Source of the DNA: Tamarix chinensis
Taxonomy: Eukaryota; Streptophyta; Magnoliopsida; Caryophyllales; Tamaricaceae
Assembly (NCBI GenBank): GCA_030549775.1
Contig: CM060177.1
Span: 61,568,638 to 61,632,637 of the forward strand
Length of the DNA: 64,000 bases
Direction: 5' to 3'
In this document: positions 22,489 to 35,452 of the stretch, piece after piece
Numbering within the stretch: position 1 is the stretch's first letter
How the letters are laid out: every line of letters begins with the position of its first letter
Program-made: the position numbers and the translations under genes
Notes under the pieces: model-generated
Databases searched by the model: none
What the model was told of the DNA's origin: nothing
What the model saw: the letters and a program-made list of their open reading frames with translations, nothing else

Positions 22489-24955
22489 TTAAGAAAGCTA
22501 AATCTTTCTTATCTTGAGGATTAATATGAACATGACAATCATTAGGTTCATTGGATGCTCTTACATCACCTACTCATAGGAGTGAGAAGCATCTATGAGG
22601 CAGAAGACTAATATACTACGTACTAAGTACGCAAATACTACAATCAAAGAAAGGACATATAAGAATATAAAGTTACATGAAAGAATATGCATGAATATTA
22701 ATAAAACATGATATGGTACAAGAGGATAACTAAATCATAATTCTATTCTAGGCACATCAACAATCCATTTATTTATTTACCTAGAGTAGGAATCCACTAT
22801 TGCTAACCCGGGGGAATTGGTTGAAGCACCTCCTAAGAGAAACATGTTTGGCTACTATTATTGACTGGTCAAATGGATTAAAAAAATTTCCAAGGTAACA
22901 CACTCCTAGACAATATTCTTAATCCATGGAAACGTTTGATGCATCTCTTAGGGAAAAGGCTCTTGACCACTATTATTATCTAGTGGGATGAACTAAACAC
23001 CTCATTTTGGGCTCATGTGATATTTTACTTTAAGTGATTAGTACCTTTTTAAAATTTTATTTATCTCAATATCAAAATGTATACATAAATATAACTATGT
23101 AAGGCAGATAACCAAAATTTAACATAGTTATTGAAAACATATAAGACATAACCATATGGTGACCTAGACATCACCTAAGAAAAAATATCATTATTCCCCT
23201 AAGAAACCCTAATTTCACAAGTCAAGCATAAAATCTCTTGTAAGACTTATTTCATTAGTAAATTTAGTATGACATCCTAAAATAATATCTTAACAATATA
23301 TCTAAAAATTAGACTCTAACTTCAAAGTTTTACATATATGATAACAATCTTGCCTTTAGGTTATTAGTCACCATTTAAGTTATTTTCTTATTTTATTATG
23401 CTTACACTATTTGTAATGGCCCCAAATATTTCACATATCATACTTATCATATTTTAAGTCCATTCCTATTTTTGAATCACCAAGTTCCATATTTAAGCCT
23501 CATTACCAAAATGGCCTTATCTTATTGAATGCCTTAAAATATCATTTTAGATAACTTATACATTATCCATACATCATTTAATCATGCCATGAGTATTTTC
23601 CACATTATTATAAAATGACCAAAATACCCTTATGATAGCCACAATATCTAAAATTTTACAAAAATTCTATAAGTCTAATATCATTATTTTTCGATCCTCA
23701 ACTTATTACATCACCATACCACTTAGCCATATTCATTCCCCACTTACCGCACTTGATAAAATCTACATTAAGATACCATAGATCATACTACCTGTGGTTT
23801 CAAAATAATACTTATAGTATTATATACCACATAAGCACATGTTTTCTCACACTAATCAATTTCCATTATACGATACCACTCTATCATATACTAAAATAAC
23901 AACATGATATTATAAATATAATCATATTAACATGATAATAGAAGCAAAATACACATATCTTTCAAAAAATCCCTTACTACAACATGTATCCTTACCAAAT
24001 TGACATTGGCATCTAGAAAAAAAATAAAGCCTTAATATGCCTCATCCGTGACCACTATAAAATCACTTAAAAATCAATAATAACATATGGTTAGAAATTG
24101 AGAAAACTAAGGAGGTTGAATTAATGCAAATGAGGATAGAAAAGTGTGGTATTAATGGAGTTGCTTACATGAGGAAGGGGCACAACAAAGGGGTTGCATG
24201 AGGGATTCCCATAACTATAGGGATGGTAAGTGAGGTTTTCATGTTGGTGGAGGGTGGTGATGTGAAGGGTTAAAGTTTGTTAGGGGGTTGGTGGCATAAG
24301 GTTGTGGCATAGAATAATTGGTCTTCTATAAGGCATCAATAATAAAGGGGGTGAATTGCGTGAGTGTCTCACACATATAATGTTAAGTAGCATGTGTTTC
24401 TCATGTAGGTAAGGTGGCACAACATTAGGTGAGGTAACTAATACAAGGTTTTTTTGGATGAAAATTATATATAATAATAGAATGATGTATAGAGAAGTTG
24501 AGGGAAGGAAGATGATGTCTGGGGAGGGTTTGGTGGGGCATTAAATAAGTTGAGGCGGTGTCAATTGTGAGGAAAAAAAGAGGAGTAAGGCACAGGTATG
24601 AAAATACACGATTGAGATGAATTTAAGGCAAGAAATTTCCAACTACATATTCCATGTGATGGGGAAGGGTATGGTGGTGATGATGAATTAGATAGGTAAG
24701 TTATAGGGTGGAGGTTTAGCAGAAGGGTTTAGTTGGGTAATAGAAAAATACATGGAGGAAGAGTGGAAGAAGAAAAAGACCGAAACGGAAAGAAAGAAAA
24801 AGGAAAAAGGAAAAAGGGGAAATGGAATAAGGAGTCTAGGGTTAGGATAAAAATTAGGTTTAAATATAAGATTAAGGAATTAGGGTAAGATTAAAATATG
24901 AATCACATGGGTTAGGTTTAGGTTAAAATATTAAATACCAAGAAATTAGGTTACA
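22489..24955 (-). mobile_element. Truncated LTR-A-like LTR
   Basis: Read on the minus strand it starts tgtaacctaatttc (24955). It then has an A/G-rich block on the plus strand (24760-24840) and decayed ccggtccaccgg arrays on the plus strand (22790-22990, with gaatccactattgc and ctactattattgactgg words). It ends abruptly at 22488, against the CRM-like LTR, so its 3' terminus is missing. CCGG sites are mostly lost. It may be the 3' LTR of the element whose gag/protease follows, but pol is missing between them. Confidence 0.6.
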
Positions 24956-26113
24956 TTAAATTTAAGGTATTAAACTTCATTAAAATATGTTTAGATTAAC
25001 TTTGCTTATATCTTCTAAAGGATACCCTAGCATCCCAAAGCCACTATAACACTACTCGCTCCTAAGCACAATCTATGACAACTTAATCTCTCTCCAGAAT
25101 ATCAATCCTAAGGATCACATCAAAGTCGCATACGTATATCTTAACCAAATGCATAAGGAATTCTACCCCACCTATTTCTAAGGCTACATTTGACTATAGT
25201 CTACTTTAGTCTAATCTATCCCCAAAAGTTAAAATAATAGATATCAACACACTAGCAGATAGTGACCGGATAACTCTCATAAAAATGTGGTAGGCATAAA
25301 AAAGAATGAAGCACCGGAATTAAACAATACATGCACTAGTAACAAAAGGATTGAAAATGTATTTGTAACTACATCTAGTTGTTGATCAGCAGCTGCCTTG
25401 TTGATGACATTTAGGTACTAGCCAATGTGAACACCTTATATTATCCATGATACCCTCCAAAACACTAGGGCTATCTTACTCCACCCTAGAAAAATAGACG
25501 ACAACCCTTTAGCCTCCATTTAGCCTCTTTATCCTATACACTAACTAGGAGAGGTGCCCTTTAGTGCTACTAGTGTGGGTGGAAATTTTGTTGCTAATAT
25601 GCCTTCTACTAGGATACAAGAAGTCCCTACTACTTAAATTGACTCCTCTACTACTAACATTCCATGGATCAGAGACCCCACAAACCATAAACTTGGAACT
25701 ATATAGATGCACCTTAGTAATCTCATCGTAAATGATTGTGACTGCAAAAATAATAGACAAACATCTCAGTGGTCCTTAATGCTTGCTTTGACCACCCTTT
25801 TAACCCATATGAAAACAATTCATAGGTCCATCTCCCCTAAACTTATTTTGTTCTCTAAAACCCAATAGCTTATCTTCCTCTTGCATTCCATGAAAATATG
25901 GTCATGAACTATATTAGTGGCAACACATTCTCCCTTGTAAAATGTAGCTAAGTTATGGAAAACCACGACACCCATCATCCTAATAATACATAATTAGATC
26001 CCCTCCTTGAACTGAAAGACCATTGTCATCTCGCTAGCTATTATACCTTGGGAAAACATTAACAAATCTGAGAACCAAGCATGGTGCTCCGTTATTGATA
26101 TGCTTCCCTAAGT
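24956..26113 (-). pseudogene. Tekay-like gag/protease remnant, split
   Basis: On the minus strand this aligns with the protease/zinc-knuckle part of the Tekay copy near 62400-62830. Visible are a VLFNSGAS protease site (codons at 25313-25321, with N where D is expected), a decayed zinc-knuckle stretch (near 25800-25870, CF..G), and weak gag. A solo LTR-A is inserted at 26113/26114, and the remnant resumes at 30856-31548, where I can only infer gag and leader from position. RT, RNase H and integrase are absent to the left. Frame 25545-25760 is part of this decayed region. Confidence 0.6.
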
Positions 26114-26799
26114 TGTAACACCCCAAAATTCACTAATTTTTTTAAAAGCGGAAGTAATCGAATTAAAACCCATGAATTCTGGGGATGTTACTGCCACACT
26201 TAATACCAAATCGGTTCTCTCCGACCGTTTCAGTACCAAGTGATAAGGCTAAAAAAAATAATCAATTATAAATCAATACAATCCAAATTCCAAGAATTCG
26301 TTGAATCTTTATTACCATTCTAAGCATTAAACAGTTGTAAAACAAAATCAGAGTACACATCAAGAATTATAATTCATTTCCAAAGAGAATTAAACTTACA
26401 ACCTATAAAAGATTAGCAAAAGGAAATAAAATCACTTAAAGACTAAAATATGGCCACAACTCTCTCGAACTTCGAGCCAAACATGCTCAACACTCAGCCC
26501 CGATTGATGTCTCGCCCACCTGCACAAAGTCAGAAGGGTATACTACTCGTGGGAATGAGCACCACCCATAAAAAGGGTGATCAGTATGCTACGTACTGAG
26601 TAAGGTAACCGAGCACTAAGGCCAACACGTAAACACATAATCCATGCAGAATAATAATAAGGCATAATCACCAACACAACAACTTAAAGGCAAATGAACG
26701 ATCAGGTGAAAATGCCAAGGTCCAATATAGTTCAGATTAATTATTTAATAAATCCTTTATCAAAATATTTTCACACCATGCTCTTTATCAAGTCCATAC

Positions 26800-27150
26800 G
26801 AGTACGGGAACCCCCGCTATTTCTATCGGTGGATCGGTCGTGAGGGAAACATTCCCTTCCATTATTTTAACCGGTGGATCGGTCGCGAGGGAAACATACC
26901 CTACCACTATTTTATGCCGATTGATCGGTCTGGCCCCTTCCCGTACGGTGTTCCACTTTAAGTAATTATGATCTTTCCCATGTCTTAGCAATTGTAGGGT
27001 TTTATTTTGTTGAGCTCGGGATCCCCCACTATTATAGCCGGTGGATCGGTCACGAGGGTACATGCCCTGCCACTATTTTAGCCGGTGGATCGGTCGCGAG
27101 GGAAATATTCCCTGCCACTATTATGCCGGTGGATTGGTCTGGGCCCGGCT
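26800..27150 (-). repeat. ccggtccaccgg arrays of the LTR-A at 26114
   Basis: Plus-strand units read cactattatagccggtggatcggtc..gagggaaacattccctgc. There are two sub-arrays with the usual spacer (ggtgttccactttaagtaat). ggaccgg is mostly ggatcgg here, a C-to-T change shared by most units. Confidence 0.8.
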
Positions 27151-27539
27151 CAACATCTTCCACTTTACGTGATTAATGTCTTAAGTATCTTATTCAAAAG
27201 CTTTCATCATGGACATGCACGAATCATTATCTTTACACTTCACACATCATAGATCATAAAATTCGACAATCATAATTACACTTTAATCACCAACACACAT
27301 AATAATACAAAAATTCGAAGCAACCCCAACAAACCCTAATTATCCACACAAACCCTAGTTTGGTCTCCTACGGACCTTTATATAATCTCCACATATTATT
27401 TTTCATCTAAAATGTTCAAACACCCAAATAACACTTCCATTACCGTCCTTACATCCCAAATCAACCTTTCATACGTAAATTTTACTCCCATGCAAACTTT
27501 ACACATCCCATGCAACCTCTCAAACTTTTCATACAAATC

Positions 27540-28070
27540 CTAAATCCTATGCAATCATTAACTCCCATGTAAAACCCTAACTCCACCATGCAAACCCTAA
27601 TACCACCATACAACCATTGATACCACCATGCAACCATTAATACCACCATGCAACTATTAATACTACCATGCAACCCTAATACCACCATACAACCATTAAT
27701 ACCACCATACAACCCTAATACGCCATACAGACCCCAATACCAACATACAAACCATTAATACCACCATATAAAACCCAAGATTCCGTCATACGAAACCCTA
27801 AATTCAATCCACACAAAACCAAAGATTCATCCATACCAAACCCTAGAATAGATCATCTCATACAAAACCATAAATTAGATCCTTCCATACAAAACCATAA
27901 ATAAGATTCTCCCATATAAAACCATAAATTATATTCTCCCCCACAAAACCATAAATTAGATTCTCCCATATAAAACCATAAATTATATTCTCCCACACAA
28001 AACCATAATTAAACTCTCCCATACAAAATCATAAAAATCATAAATCAGATTCTCCCACATGAAACCTTAA
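27540..28070. repeat. Two copy-specific minisatellites
   Basis: A 20-22 bp unit (accaccatgcaaccattaat) repeats at about 27590-27770. It is followed by a unit of about 27-28 bp (cccatacaaaaccataaatt) at about 27850-28060. Neither unit is present at the matching place in the other LTR-A copies. Confidence 0.8.
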
Positions 28071-28549
28071 AATTCTCCATTTTATTCTTCCACTTATGAA
28101 TCATGAAAATAATTAGGTCAACTCACCTCCCTTGGTCAACCTCTTTCCCTATCCTCCTTTTTCATCCTTTCTCCCACACAAACCACATCAACACCCTCAC
28201 ATGCATGCCTTACAGGATCACAACACATATCATCACATATACATAATACACATGCCATATAACAACACAGGAACATGCTTGAACTTCACATCATACCATA
28301 TACAAAATAATTACATTAATGAACATATGATACATAGCATGCGAAGCACATAATGCATATCAACACACAAAAGGCCTTAGCACCCCTTACTTGAAAAGAC
28401 ACCGGTCTTGGAACACGCTCCTATGCCTCCTTAGGGCTTTGACCAAATAATAACATATTAATGAAAATAACACTAATAAAATTCTAACTTTGCTAAAGAT
28501 ATAGAAATAATAGAAATTTTATAAAAGTTGATAATATATGGTTAAATAC

Positions 28550-29100
28550 TTTACCCTAATAATAATAATGATACTAAAAGTAATATCAATGAGAATATAA
28601 ATAAGAATAATAATAATAATAGTAACAATAATAATAATAATAAAAAGGACATTATTCAAAAACAAAGTAAAATTAATGCTTCGGCCCCTTTACCAAAACA
28701 ATACTAATAATAACATTAGTAAAATAAATAACCAAATTTAGTAATAATGATAATAATGAAATAATAATAATAAATAATAATAATAAAAACAACAACAACA
28801 ATAACAATAATCATAATAATAGCAAAGCTAATAGTAAAGTAGTTGTAATATTAATAATTAAATAATAATAATAGTAATTCGAAATAGTAAAAATAAAATA
28901 ATAATTATAATAATAATAACATATTAATATTAATAATAGTAATAATAGAAATAATAAGAAGAATAATAATAAAATCGAATTAAAAATACAATAGGGCTTC
29001 AACCCTCAACAGAAATAATAATCAAAACATTAATACTAATACTAATAATAATACATATCAAAAATATAAATATAAATAATAATAATAATAATAGTATTTA
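28550..29100. repeat. (AAT)n-rich tract
   Basis: Long imperfect runs of aat/taa with scattered substitutions lie inside LTR-A. Frame 28811-29002 is this repeat read as protein. Confidence 0.85.
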
Positions 29101-29189
29101 TATGCAATTAATTGAAATAAAATAATTTAAGGGTTATAAAAATAGGGAAAATGGCTGAGAGGGTCTAGGGTTCAACCTTAGGTTGGCGA

Positions 29190-30420
29190 GGATAAGCGGC
29201 ACCGACGGTGGTGCACGGAGGTGGCGGAGGTGGCTGGAAAAAGGGAAGAAAAGGGTAAAAGTTGCATGTAGGGAAAAAGATAGGGAGAATTAAGGTGAGG
29301 TATGGGGTGTTTAGGGTTGCCCAGGAGGAGAGGGACAGAATGATGGTGGCGCAGCTAAAGGTGGCGGCGGCGGTGGCCGAATGGGAGAGAAGAAGAAAAA
29401 GAGAGGAGAAGAGGGAGAAAGATGAAAAGAGAGGTAGGGGAAGGTAGGGGAGGGTCTGTAGAAGAGAATGGGAAGTGAAAGAGACGGCGTGAGCGGCGAA
29501 AGAGGTGGCTAAGGGCGGCGCAAAGGGTGGCGGAGGTAGAAATCAGGGTTGATCGGGAAGGGAAGTTCGCATAGTCGGGGAGACTTGTGCAGGAAGAATC
29601 GAGATATATGGGACAGTTGGTTAGCTAGAGGAGGATGCAGGGAAGAGTTTTATGGCCAGAGAGGGCGTCGATATTTGCTGGAGGCGGAGGACGATGCGTC
29701 TAAAGTGGCGGCGACGACAAGGGATGATTTCTGGGTAAGAAATCAAAGGCTCGATACAGGGCCATTATGGGAGGTATTTATAGGGTTAGAAGGGAAGCTA
29801 GGATTCTGTGGGTCGGATAGGGAATAAGGAAAGTAGGGTTAGGGTCAACGGGGGCGAGGTTGGCCGGTGGGAGTCAAAGCGGGGAAATGGATATGCAAAG
29901 GGAAAAAAGGGAAGAATGCGCGAGAAAAGGGAGGTGGATGGGTCTGTGTGATCACCGAATCAGGGGGAAGATAAGGGAAGAAAAATGACCGGTTGAATCG
30001 GGCGAGATCGCCAGTGAAAAACCAGGGTAATGGCGGCGGCGAGTTGCAGTCGACGGCGAAGGCAGGATCGAAGCTGGAGGAAGAAGAAGGAGGTAGGGAA
30101 CCGGGCGGTTCGGGAGGAAAGAAAAGAATGAAAAATAAGGAGACCGGGCGGTCGGCTGGGCGAAGAGGGTGTATTTTAAATGAAGTGAGGCATTTTGTGG
30201 AAAAACAATTGAAGAAAAGAAAGAAAAGACGGAGACGGGCCACACGAAGGAGGCAGGCCCAAACGCCCAAGAAGAAAAAGAAAGAAGGAAGGAAGAATTG
30301 GGCCGCAGATTGGCCCAATCGGGAAGAAGAATGAAAAAGAAAAGAGAAAGAAAGAAAAAGGAAGAAAAAGAAATGAAAAAGGAAGAAAGAAAAGGAAAAA
30401 GGAAAAAAAAGGAAAAAGGA
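29190..30420 (-). other. CT/GC-rich block of LTR-A
   Basis: The plus strand is purine- and G-rich (ggtggcggcg, aaaggaagaaaaag). On the minus strand this is a CCG- and CT-rich tract of about 1.2 kb near the LTR start. Equivalents lie at 37790-39060 (+), 49550-50800 (+) and 56940-57300 (-). It may hold promoter or leader signals. Its ORFs are not conserved between copies. Confidence 0.6.
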
Positions 30421-30855
30421 AAATAAGTAGATTGGGTATTTAAATTAATTAAAATATTTGGGATATTTAAAAATAATAATATTTAAATAAAATAATATTT
30501 AAATTCCTTTTTAGGATAAATTAGGATTTGTAAAAGGTTTTTCATAAATTCCATTTTAATTACCAAAACACCCTAAATTTCTTCAATTAAATTATTTATA
30601 AAATTAATATTAATTTGAAACTATTTTCTCCTTCTTATTTTAAATAAAATAAGTTATTTAATTAATTTCCAAATAAAATCCTTAATTAGTTGAAATACCC
30701 AAATTCCTCCTAATTAAAATACTTATAAATCTCTTCTTGATTTTACCTAATTAAGTATCCTTTTATTTTAATAAAAATAATTTATTTAAATAATTTTTCT
30801 AATAAAACCTCATTTATATATAATTTATAAAATTAGGAATTTTTGGGGCATTTCA

Positions 30856-31548
30856 TAAGTAAACTATGTGAACATTTTAAGCTTATCTCTCTTAAAGCCC
30901 TTAGGATATTCATGTGAAGTATCATCGTTAAGTCCTCCTAAGATATCAATGGTCTTACCTATGAATGGTGACCTATCCACCAGGTGTTCGTAGACCTCCA
31001 AAGGAAAAAGGTTGTTATACTCTCCATCCTTGCTTCAAAAAGAAAATCTATTTTGAAAGTTGGATCCAAATCTCGAGTCCTAAATCCATCCCTAGAGCAT
31101 GACTAGATCCTCCTTCCTAGTGTAGGTCGACGGGTGGTGACTAGTAACCCTCTAAAGCTAGTCCTCTCTAATATCCTTTTGTGGGTAATGCGAAGGTGGT
31201 GGTGATGGTTAAGGTTGAGGTGTTGCTTGTGGAGACTTGATAAACTTAATGAAGACCTCAAACACCTCCTCCAAATAACCATCATGATCAATCAATTCCA
31301 TAGCAAGTTAGATACAAGAAAAAAAAGTTGTTAGGATAAAATATTCCTATCTTACTATCACATAATACACATAAGGATATTCAAAGGCCACTTAGGCTAT
31401 CCTTTCCTTTTTCTTCACAAGTTAATCTAGGTTTTCGAAGAATTATTTTTTAAAAAGTTAAAAAGACTGATAAAATAATAATAAAGATTTTTTGAGAATA
31501 AAATAAATAGAGCATGACTATTAGATCTAAAGGTTTGAGGCTAACTTA
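30856..31548 (-). pseudogene. Remainder of Tekay-like gag and leader (inferred)
   Basis: This is the continuation of the element split by the LTR-A at 26114-30855, proven by the shared taagt. It should encode the gag N-terminus and the untranslated leader next to the 5' LTR at 31549. I see only short, stop-ridden frames and a weak candidate for the primer site just before 31549 (gaggctaactta). Assignment rests on position. Confidence 0.4.
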
Positions 31549-33912
31549 TAACATCTAGAAATTTAATACTCAAACTTTTTGTTTTGTTGAGACTGTAATA
31601 ATAAGATAATTGGGTGTTACCGCCGTACTAGACATAAGTCTGACTTACTATACCATCTTTACATTGGATATAATGAAAAACAATTAGAATTTAAATTATT
31701 ATAAAAAGAGGATGAGAGATGTTACCATAAAATTAAAAGATAGCTCGAGTTCAACTTCAAGTATGTAATAAATAAAAATACAACAGAAAGGGATCCATTA
31801 GATCTAAGATTCCAAAAAGGTACCTAGATAAAAACTAACAACCATGTAACATTAGCTCTATGTAAACCCCCAAAGGATAACATAATCACTCCTCTACAGG
31901 TAAGGAATCATATATATGGAACTCATCCAAACAATTCTTGTATAATAAAATCTAGGTCATTTGCTTATGAAAATGAGTAGCACCCATAAAAAGGAATATC
32001 AATATGCTACATACTAAGTGAGGTAACAATATATTCACATCAAGAGTATAAAAGTATAAAAGATAACATGGAAAAAATCAACATTGGTATTCATTAAACA
32101 TGATATGATGTAAGAGAAGTATCAGTCCATATTTCCATTATTAGGTATACTTTCAATCCATATAGTTTTGTTAAGTTTAGGAACCCCGCTATTCCTAATT
32201 TGGTGGAACAAGATGAAACACCTCCCAAGAAAAAATATGCCTGCCCACTATCATTAATCTAGTGGAATAGTTTGAAACACTTTCCATAGTAAAATGCTTC
32301 TAGGCACTAATCTTATCTGGTGGAATAGGTCGAAACACCATTGTCCTAAATCACATGGTGTTTCATAATTTATGTATTAATGTCTTATTAGATGTTATCA
32401 TATAGACTCAACATAAATATTAAAGGCACATAACACACAACCATTTATAATTTGGATACCTCCCTAAGAAGAATAGCCACAACTCCCCTATGAATCCTTT
32501 ATTTTACAAGATAAGTGTAACTTCTTCCATGATGCTTATCTAACCACAAAATATATTACACCTTCCTAATATATCATTATTAACAACATATCTAAAAACC
32601 AAGGCCTAACTCTAAAATTTTACACATATAATAATGACCAGGTCTCCAGGGTTACTATTCTCAATTTAAGCCTTTTATGCATTTCATTAGATAGATATTG
32701 TTGATAATTACCTTGAGTATATTAATTCATATAATATACTTTGCATATTTAAAATCAATATCACATTAGAAATATTAAAATTTTCATATTCAACCCATAT
32801 TAACAAAAATACCCTCATTTTACCTAAATTCCTTAAATATCATTTTAGATAAATTTTTTCCTACTCAACAATAATTTGAACATATTACCTATAAAATAAA
32901 GTATAAAACCTTAATACCTAACATACCTCACTTTGTTTTTCTATGGTAGCAAAAAAATTACCAGGGTACTTGTAAGGTAGCCACAACACCCAAATTTTCA
33001 CAAAACCCTATGAGTCCAACATCATTAATTCTCAACCTTTAATTTACTACAACATTATACAACTTTACCAAAATTTTTACCCACTTCCCATACTTTATAA
33101 AAAAAACTATAATATCATACTTAGAGTTGCAAGAAAAGACTTATCGCAAAAAATATCACATAAGCTCATGTTTTCACATGGCATTTACTTTTGCATAATA
33201 CAATACAAAATAATCCTAACATGATAATAACATGAAAATTATTAGATATAATAACACAAAACATGAGTTTACATACAAATATGCATATAGCATTCAAACA
33301 CCCTAACTTGGACATGTATCCATACCTAACCAACACTAGTCACTAAAAATAATAAACCCTAAGACTCCTCCTCCAACACCATTAGAAAATCACGTAAAAA
33401 CCCTGAATAACACATGGTTACAATGTGAGAAAATAACCAAGGTAAAGGTAAGGTAAAGAATGATGGAAAAGAAGCAAAGACTAAAGCAAACAAAGAGGCT
33501 TAAACTTATATGAAAGTGTTGCACTAAAAAAGGCATGTGGGATGAGGTAGGGAAGCAAATAGGGGTGAAGTTGAATGAGGTACTCATGCAAAGAGGGCTT
33601 TTATGCATGAGGCACCCATGTAGAAAGGGGTAGGATGGTGTCAAGTGTGGGCACAAGTGGAGGTAGGTAATATGAGGTAGTGGTGTTTGTTGTGTGAGGT
33701 GTGGATGTAGTTAACGGTATGTTGCATAAGGTTGTGACACACCTAGGGGGACTTATGTGAAAGAGATTTAATATGGTATGAATGGTGCTAGTTGCTTTAT
33801 TTTCTCACAATTCCAAGGAGGAGCAATGTGAGGTTCTAACCTAGCAAAGGTCGCGTAGTGTGTGGTTTAAAAAATTATGTAGACCTTGATAAATGAAAAT
33901 AGAGGTGAATGA

Positions 33913-35452
33913 TGTGTACAATGGAAGTGTGAATAAACCCTAAAGGAGATGAATAGGGCTTTTATGAATGGAAATGAGGGAAAAAAATTTAACACAAAAT
34001 GTATAGTGGTTCAAAAATAGATATTCTCCATCATCACTACCAATGAGTTTGCCTTTTGGATTTTGAATTTCAATAAGACAACTATCTCAATGAAATTCTA
34101 GGATCTAATTTATAAGTTAACCAAGTAATTCTCTCTGGGTTTATTGATCTCCTAATTCAATGACATTTCTTAGAAATGATATGCAAAACAAAACCTCAAT
34201 ATAATTTATTTTGAGGAGAAATGTGGTTGATTACAATGTATCTCATAAATGATACATATATGAAAATAAAAGATCAATTTGTGAGTGTAATATTTAGCCG
34301 AGTAGAATGAGCACAAAACCTTTAAAAATTTTCTCAAGTTGAGATGAATATGAAGGTAACTAGTTGAGAATTAATTGAAAATGGGCACAAAGAATTGATT
34401 TATGCAACTAATGAAAGTTATAAGTTGTTTTTATGTTGCATCATAAATGTTATTTATACTTATTCTCAACTCTATAGTCATTGGAGTAAAATAACATATA
34501 TCAACATAAACATACATACATACATATATATGTTGTAGGAGTAATGGGTCAATTTTAAACATTTAATTTACTCAAAATAGCTAATCAGTTTAGTCGCTTC
34601 ATCTCAACCTTTAACCTAGTTGGTCTAACAAGTCGATAAGTTTGTAAACTCGTTAATCAATTTGATAATGTTAGTTAAAATGATCAAACATAGATAAAAT
34701 GGGTTTCTATAAGAGTAAAATTCATGGATTGATTAATCAAACAAGTTAATTGATTTTATAAACCAATCAACGTGTTCAAAAAGAGACCAAACAGGTCTAT
34801 GCATAATCAAAACCCATTGACTTATTAGTTAAACTTGTCGATTAGTTTCTAAACTAGTCGATCTGTTGTGTCAACTAGCCAAATTGTTCAAATAAATACC
34901 AAATAGGTTTTTTTAGGACTAAATTCCATGTATTAGTTATTCAAATTAATCAATTAGTTTCTAAACCAATTGATTAGTTTGAGTTTTTAAACATTTAATG
35001 CCTTAGGTTTTAGGTAAACAAGTCGATTGATCTTGAGAGTAGTAGGTTGGTTCCAACTAGAACTAGTATGGCTAAAAAATGTTTTGAAAGAGTTTTGGAT
35101 TAAAATCAACAAGGAATTTTTATTAAATTAATTTTAAATAGATTTGTAAAATTTCCCAAGAGATAAAAATCAAAATTTTTTTGCTCAACCCACTTCATAA
35201 GATAACCTAAAAGAAAAAGCATACACCTTGAGGTCTAGAGTCTTGGTTATCTTGATATAGTCTTCTCTTATGCTTTGCGGCTTAATCACTCTTTCAATTT
35301 TTACACTTGAGAACTGATTTGAGTAAATTATTTTGACTTCTTTATTATCAATCATAGATTATGGACATTTAAACAACCATGTTAGCTTGTTTAAACTCCT
35401 TTGTTAACATCAAATCAAGGTTTAAGACATTGATTAAACTAGAAGGTAAACA
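33913..35452 (-). mobile_element. SIRE-type 3' LTR, reversed
   Basis: On the minus strand it starts tgtttacctt (35452), runs through ttgatttgatgttaacaaagg and cgactagttt-type repeats (34560-35060), and ends ttccattgtacaca (33913). At 1,540 bp it matches the length and order of the LTRs at 7157 and 42456. SIRE internal sequence lies to its right, so it is the 3' LTR of a reversed element. The 5' LTR is not found, so no TSD can be tested. Confidence 0.6.

Larger units (their letters stand above)
26114..30855 (-). mobile_element. Solo LTR-A with TSD TAAGT
   Basis: A 4,742-bp stretch starts tgtaacaccccaaaattc and ends tttttggggcatttca, with taagt at 26109-26113 and 30856-30860. On the minus strand, 5' to 3': AT-rich start (30855-30420), CT/GC-rich block (30420-29190), AAT-rich tract (29100-28550), two minisatellites (28070-27540), two ccggtccaccgg arrays (27150-26800), and the 46-nt stem-loop (26242-26197). 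Terminal bases show G-to-A/C-to-T decay. Frames such as 29845-30318 and 29993-30334 are low-complexity readings of the CT/GC block. Confidence 0.88.

Noticed and set aside
29845..30334. Overlapping frames of 97-157 codons on both strands
   Set aside because: They are CT/GA-rich tract readings in an LTR-A copy. Open frames on both strands at once reflect composition, not coding.
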